Positions 59,386 to 64,000 of a stretch of DNA of 64,000 nt are shown in pieces (the stretch's first letter is position 1; the number at the start of each line of letters is the position of its first letter). The DNA is from Parascedosporium putredinis (taxonomy: Eukaryota > Ascomycota > Sordariomycetes > Microascales > Microascaceae): assembly GCA_949357655.1 (NCBI GenBank), contig CASHTG010000015.1, positions 62,001-126,000 on the forward strand. The letters are read 5' to 3'. The notes beneath the pieces are model-generated. The model worked only from the letters and a program-made list of their open reading frames with translations. It had not been told where the DNA came from and did not search any database. Both the position numbers and the translations under genes were made by a program.

Positions 59386-61184
59386 TCATCTCATCGCCAA
59401 CGGGCCAAGAGACCTCTCCAAAAACTCCGTCTGGATACGCTGGATAGATATTCGCGACAGCGTGTCAAAAAATCGACTTTTGAGGCTCGGTACCCACGTC
59501 GTCCAGCGCAGCTGGAGCATGTCGGCCTCGAACACGGCCAGGCACTGCATCATGCGGTCCAGCTGAGTCTTATCCTCGACGGCCACGCACCCCATGACGA
59601 GGCAGACGGGCATGAAGGCGGCGCCGAGGGGGCGGTAAATGTGGGTTTTGGCGCTGAGGGCCACCAGCTCGTCGGGAAACGTGGCCATGCGGGCAATGGT
59701 GGCGGCACGCTCCGTCGGGGGCAGCACGGAGCAGAGGATGCTGCCGACGACGAGGGCGGCGGCGAGGAGGATGCCGAACTGGCCCTGGCAGCGGACGTGG
59801 AGCTTGAGTCGAAGACGCCGGGGGCGGGAGGCGAGGCGCCGGAGCCGGAGCCGGTGTAGCGCCCGGGCGGGTCGCCGATTTTTCGAGGAGGTCCCGCGCT
59901 TGCTTGACCTCGATCAAGAGGCCGCCGAAGGCGACGCGTATGTCTGTGATGTCGTCGGTGGGCTGCCGGACGAACTCGACGAGTCGGCAAAAGGTCTGGA
60001 TGGTGAGGGCGGGGCCGGCCCGCCGGCGCGTAGGGTTGTGGTTTCTACGGGGACGAAGGTTTCTATGATTTTGCGGAACCATGGGCCGAGTTTGACGTTG
60101 GGGTTGTAGATGCTCTCTGGTGCCTATAAATTTTGGTTTAATAATGGTGAGATCGCATGTGTGAGCTGGGTGGGGAAGAGGCAGGGCAGGGTATTTCCTT
60201 ACCACAGCGACGCATAATGTAAAGAACATTTCCGTCTCGAACCTCCCCTTCCACCCATTCTGCACGATGCAGTTGAGAATGTGAGTGATGACTTGTCCGT
60301 GACTTACGTACTGGTCATCGGTTCGCCCAAGCCAGCTCTTTAAGACGACGAGACAAAATTAGCGCACTGATTGGGATGACGTATAAAACGCAATACCTCA
60401 TTACAAGGGAGGCAAAGGAAAGGGCAGAGAGAAGTGGTGGGGAAGAAAGGTGCATGACTGACTTGGCAGAGCATGATGAGGTAGATGGAGCAGAGAGTCT
60501 CCGGGGTTTTCGCCTTGGTCGGATTGGCCAAGATTGCCCTCAGACATTGTATCGCGTTGACGTAGGCTTCGAGAGCGGCGGGTGATACTTGTTTGGTGTA
60601 TATTGTGGGGAATGCGGCGGTTAATGCTCCGACCGAGGCGTCGAGCGCAATGTTCTGGCCCATCCGCCTGGGGATGTCTTTCAAGAACCCGCCGTAGCTG
60701 GACAGGTCGTATCGCAGATCCGCCACGTCGAGCAGGGCGACGAAGCCGCCAGCCCGCAGGGTGAGCTGGTTCCCGGCGACGGACGGCGTCGGAGAGGCGC
60801 TGGCTGTCCTGCTGTCGCCGCCGCTGCTGGGGCTACTTCCAGGGGTTGTGGTGGTGTTGGTGGGCTGACGTTGCCTTCGGCGGACGAGTGGTACGCCGCC
60901 TCCGGCGGGCCGGGATTCTCCTGCTTGAACTTGAAGCGCCGCTGGCCAGCGCCGACGCAGGCTATCTGCAGGCGAGCGCACCTGCCGCACGCCGGCTTGG
61001 CTTGGTCGCACTGCCAGAGAGGGTTAGGTGCTTGCCGTGGACATGTGATGGATGGGGGAAGCTCGGCATTCGTTCTGCGGGAAGGGGGAGGGGAGGGACA
61101 TGACATGGGGAGAGGTATGAGCCAAACCTTTTTCTTTTGTCTACGGCACGCATCACAACCGCGGCCTGAAGGGACGCCAGGCAT
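59386..61184 (-). CDS. Zn2Cys6 transcription factor, four frame breaks
   Basis: Four exons, 61128-61184, 60463-61010, 60203-60337 and 59386-60123, about 493 aa. The binuclear zinc cluster is split by intron 1: GCDACRRQKKK, then CDQAKPACGRCARLQIAC. A Ser/Pro/Thr-rich linker (NTTTTPGSSPSSGGDSRTAS) leads to the fungal-specific regulatory region with LRAGGFVALLDVADLRYDLS, SWLGRTDDQYVSHGQVITHI, GWKGRFETEMFFTLCVAV and PESIYNPNVKLGPWF, and near the C-terminus QGQFGILLAAALVVGSILCS. One base is missing at 60874-60875, at about 60005-60015, in the T-run 59879-59883 and at 59835-59836. After correction the length is exactly in frame. A nuclear DNA-binding regulator; targets unknown. The adjacent secreted protein gene is a candidate. 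Confidence 0.9.
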
Positions 61185-63188
61185 TGTGGTTAAATCGAGT
61201 TAGTTCACAGACCCTCTCTTTCTCGGGGTTTGTTCCCCCTTGGCCCTCTTGCCTGTTCGGTTTCTTTCCTCCGTCTCTTACTTTGCTCTTGTTTTTTTCC
61301 TTTAACCCAGAACGTTCAAGTCGGGAAATTCGACAAGAGTCTCGGCCCTGACAGGGGCAAACAAAAAAAAACTCAAAGTGAAGAATGATCGGGGCTAGCA
61401 CTCGAGTCCTTTCCGGGACAAAACGGCTTTTCCAAGAGTATTAAAGGGCGAAAAGCATGGCCTACCGCGAGCTTGCTGAGGCCCATGTTTGTCGTCGGCA
61501 ACCGCATCAGGTTGTTGGGAGAGAGAAGGGGCGCAGTAGATCGGCGGAATCCTTCGATTGCGATTTGCGTGGTACCGGGGCGTGGGTACCGGCGCCCCGC
61601 ACGGTTCAGACGACGACTCAGAATGATGAAGTCAGACCTTTCGAGGCACTGCCAGCCAATGAAAGGAGGAGGTTTGCGACGCAGCGGCACATCGAACCCT
61701 TTTGGGAAGAATGAGGGACGCGGGCTCGAAGTGGGTCCCCAGACGTGAGTTGCGACGAAAATAGCTATGACGGGATGGACGGTGGTGATGGGCCGCACAG
61801 CGGAGCGCATAGCGGGGAGCAGGCGAACTAGAAGAAAGCCCTACGAGAAAGAAGCTTATATTTGATGAGTGGCTTTCTTTTTCTATTTCCTTTTTCTATC
61901 GGTATTATATATACGTATGCACTATTTCTTTTCCCATTTTACCTTGTCCCAATCAACATCTCTTGCCTGCCGTCGCCACTGATGCGTATCAGCCATCCAG
62001 TGTCGGGGCCGCCGAACCTCCACGCAAAAATGATCTCTTCCAAGCTTGAGGCTTATCGATGAAGCCGCGAACGCAAAGGCTGAGCAACATCTTGCTAATA
62101 ATCGATCTACAAACCTACCTTCTTTGATCTTGGCGGGCCTTTTGAAGTGGACTCCGCCCTGGCCCTATCGAGGCTTGGCACATGAGGATTGCATCCATCT
62201 TCTGTGGTCAATCTTCTGAGCAGATCTGCAACCTTAGTCATCTCGACATGACATATCTAGATCTCAGATGTTATCTCGACTAAATGACTTCGTATATGTC
62301 TGGCCAGTCGGATCTAGAAAATCGATCCTTGGTCTGTGATTAAAACACCGCCGCTGATAATTGGCGTCATCCCTTCCGTATCAATCCTCCGGACTGGCAT
62401 ACTACGATAAATCTTAACATACGGCTCCCAGCGCTTATCCCTTGAACTGACGATGGGCTATATAAACAATGACCAGGACGCTGTCAATCCTTAAAAGGCT
62501 CAAGAAGACTATCGCAATCTAGAACTTTCTGGCCGAACCCTGCTCCTTCTAAACCGGAGGTGCCCCAACCCGAAGAGGGAAATGCCGGCTTTCTATACGT
62601 CTAAGCTGAGGTTGTGTAGTAAAGGTTGTGAGGCTGCTTCGATCGACCAAAAATGTGGCAGTGGCGTAGCGGCACTCGGAGTCTGACCTCATCGCGAAAC
62701 ACACGACGCAGACTCACGGAAAATATCGACAATCTTATCCTAGCTATCCACGGCGCAGCCGGCACCGATCCAGAGAGAACGTGGTCATGTCCATGCTGGT
62801 ATTGAAGACACGAAGGCTCTGCTTGAAAGAAAAGTGCTGGCCAAATCTCATCGGGAATTCGCGGTTGGCTTGACGCCCTCGATGCCGGTACCAATTTCAA
62901 TCTACGCGATGTAAACAAGCACCGGGGCACAGGCTTGTGACTGGCCCTACTGATACATGGATATCTATCTGCGAGGCCGTCATGGACATAGTTGATGAGC
63001 TATGCCTAATCGTGACCGGGCGGTGTTGACTGACCTGGTTGTTTTAGTCTAACATGGTAAGATAACTTTATTATGCCTACGAATGCTTGGCTAGTTCTAG
63101 ATCGCCAGACTTGACACTTACCCGCCAACAATGGATGTCGTTGCTGGCGAGATCGATAGAACATGAAGCTTGTCTAGTCCCACTCTGC
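61185..63188. other. Intergenic, 2.0 kb
   Basis: No reliable gene. 61185-61850 is probably the regulator's promoter. 62050-63180 is stop-rich DNA with no intact frame and may be an old degraded element. Confidence 0.5.
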
Positions 63189-64000
63189 TTATTTTGATTG
63201 ATAATAGTAACGAGACGCTGTATCGTACTCTAGAATGATTTCCGCCTCCATCATGTCGTCGCTAATAATTATTTGATCCCATATCCTAATCTCGTAGGCA
63301 TTGGCAGTTGAACCTGGTACAACTTTGGCGCAAAGATACCTTGGTTTCTTTTCTCGGTCGTGGTCCCCACCAGTAGTTTCGTCCGACGCCCCTTCAGAAT
63401 GGCATGTCTTCGAATCCGTGGAGCAGAGAACTAAGGCTAGATCGGAGGAGCTCGTGCCCGTTGAGTCCCGCGGGGCGGAACTCCACTTCACAACCATACC
63501 AGACCTGATGCGCTGTTTGAAGGGGATGGCCTCCACTTGTGAATCCATGGGGTGTCTAGAATCTTTCCTAAACCCCACCACCTTATTACCTTCCCTTGAA
63601 TCACCACTGGCCTCAAGAGCACTACTATCTAGACCTGCAGTCAAAGGTTCGGCTATCAAGACGCGCAGTAACTCGGCATAGCGAAGAGTATTCTTGCTTG
63701 CTCCCGCGTCAGCGAGACTGGGATTAATGCAGGCGAGGACAACCGTTTTGCATGGCCGCTCCGACGATGGATCGAAGACGTGCTTGAGGATTCTGGTCAA
63801 GGAGCTCTGCCGAAACGGCACATGGGGCTTCTTCAACCTTGACTTGGATCCACGGCTGGCGTCCCACTCGGCCTTTCCGCGAATGCAATCCTTGAGCGCC
63901 GAGAGACTGATGTTGATCTCGCGGGTCTCGCGCATCCGGTCGTTCTTGTGGGAGGCAATGTCCCGCGCGACCTCGGAGCCCGCGAGGTCGATGAGGTAGA
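63189..64000 (-). CDS. Kinesin-family motor protein, C-terminal part (5' end outside the window)
   Basis: Open at the right edge; the 3' 812 bp are present. From the edge inward: YLIDLAGSEVARDIASHKND (switch II, DLAGSE), MRETREINISLSALKDCIRG (the relay helix), PFRQSSLTRILKHVF (helix with the conserved SxLTR/L core) and VVLACINPSLADAGASKNTL plus RYAELLRVL, the end of the motor domain. About 130 residues follow the motor domain with no coiled coil: GTSSSDLALVLCSTDSKTCH and an ending SRYYYQSK. The NISLSALKDCIRG form resembles kinesin-13/Kif2-like motors (NKSLLALKECIR), which depolymerise microtubules, but the missing N-terminus prevents a subfamily call. No frame break. Confidence 0.88.
   Translation of the reverse strand, partial: YLIDLAGSEVARDIASHKNDRMRETREINISLSALKDCIRGKAEWDASRGSKSRLKKPHVPFRQSSLTRILKHVFDPSSERPCKTVVLACINPSLADAGASKNTLRYAELLRVLIAEPLTAGLDSSALEASGDSREGNKVVGFRKDSRHPMDSQVEAIPFKQRIRSGMVVKWSSAPRDSTGTSSSDLALVLCSTDSKTCHSEGASDETTGGDHDREKKPRYLCAKVVPGSTANAYEIRIWDQIIISDDMMEAEIILEYDTASRYYYQSK

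Noticed and set aside
3123..61184. Programmed ribosomal frameshifting as the explanation of the frame breaks
   Set aside because: Too many genes, no shared slippery heptamer or downstream structure, and both signs of shift occur; sequence error explains all.
61457..61748. Short plus-strand frames upstream of the Zn2Cys6 gene
   Set aside because: Lie in its probable promoter, no conserved features in either frame.

Overview
The window is nuclear DNA of a filamentous ascomycete, most likely a Sordariomycete. Genes are interrupted by short introns (about 45-120 bp) with GTATGT/GTAAGT donors, CTAAC/CTGAC branch points and CAG/TAG acceptors. The gene content is typical of Pezizomycotina: a Zn2Cys6 regulator, MFS permeases, SDRs, a CYP53 P450, a CFEM protein, a GT69 enzyme, a SesB-NB-ARC-TPR NLR and a Tc1/mariner relic. 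I rebuilt 24 protein-coding genes, 23 complete and one (kinesin) running off the right edge. I found no tRNA, rRNA or CRISPR.

Layout. 0-12.6 kb: ammonium permease (-), acyl-CoA dehydrogenase (+), an Ala/Asp-repeat protein (+), a mariner relic, a GT69/CAP59-like mannosyltransferase (+) and a CFEM membrane protein (+). 13-22.4 kb: a metabolic block of DHA1 MFS pump (-), SDR (-), SDR (+), flavin-reductase-like protein (+) and DHA2 MFS pump (+). 23-29 kb: a 12-cysteine small secreted protein, a secreted alpha/beta-hydrolase and a single-pass membrane protein. 29-37 kb: GH105 unsaturated-glycuronyl hydrolase (-) divergent from an ACS/allantoate-type MFS permease (+), then an unclassified secreted protein (-). 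38.9-42.1 kb: an aldehyde dehydrogenase (+) tail-to-tail with a sarcosine/fructosyl-amino-acid-oxidase-like flavoenzyme (-). 42.6-46.7 kb: the NLR (-). 48 kb: a tiny Cys/Pro-tailed protein (-). 50-52 kb: Zn alcohol dehydrogenase and GFA-family protein (+,+). 53.7-55.4 kb: CYP53 benzoate 4-hydroxylase (+). 57.9-64 kb: a secreted decarboxylase-like protein (-), a Zn2Cys6 regulator (-) and a kinesin (-, partial).

An important property of the sequence itself: about two thirds of the genes have one or more single-base frame breaks, nearly always at a short homopolymer and nearly always one base short, while their splice sites, catalytic motifs and downstream protein sequence are intact. This looks like consensus sequencing error rather than decay, so gene calls below bridge these breaks and state where they are. 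Lengths given for such genes assume the break is corrected.

The most interesting items are the NLR with near-identical alternating TPR copies, the 12-Cys secreted peptide, the ADDAA-repeat protein, the CFEM receptor-like protein, the small Cys/Pro-tail protein, and the cluster of GATA sites in front of the ammonium permease.
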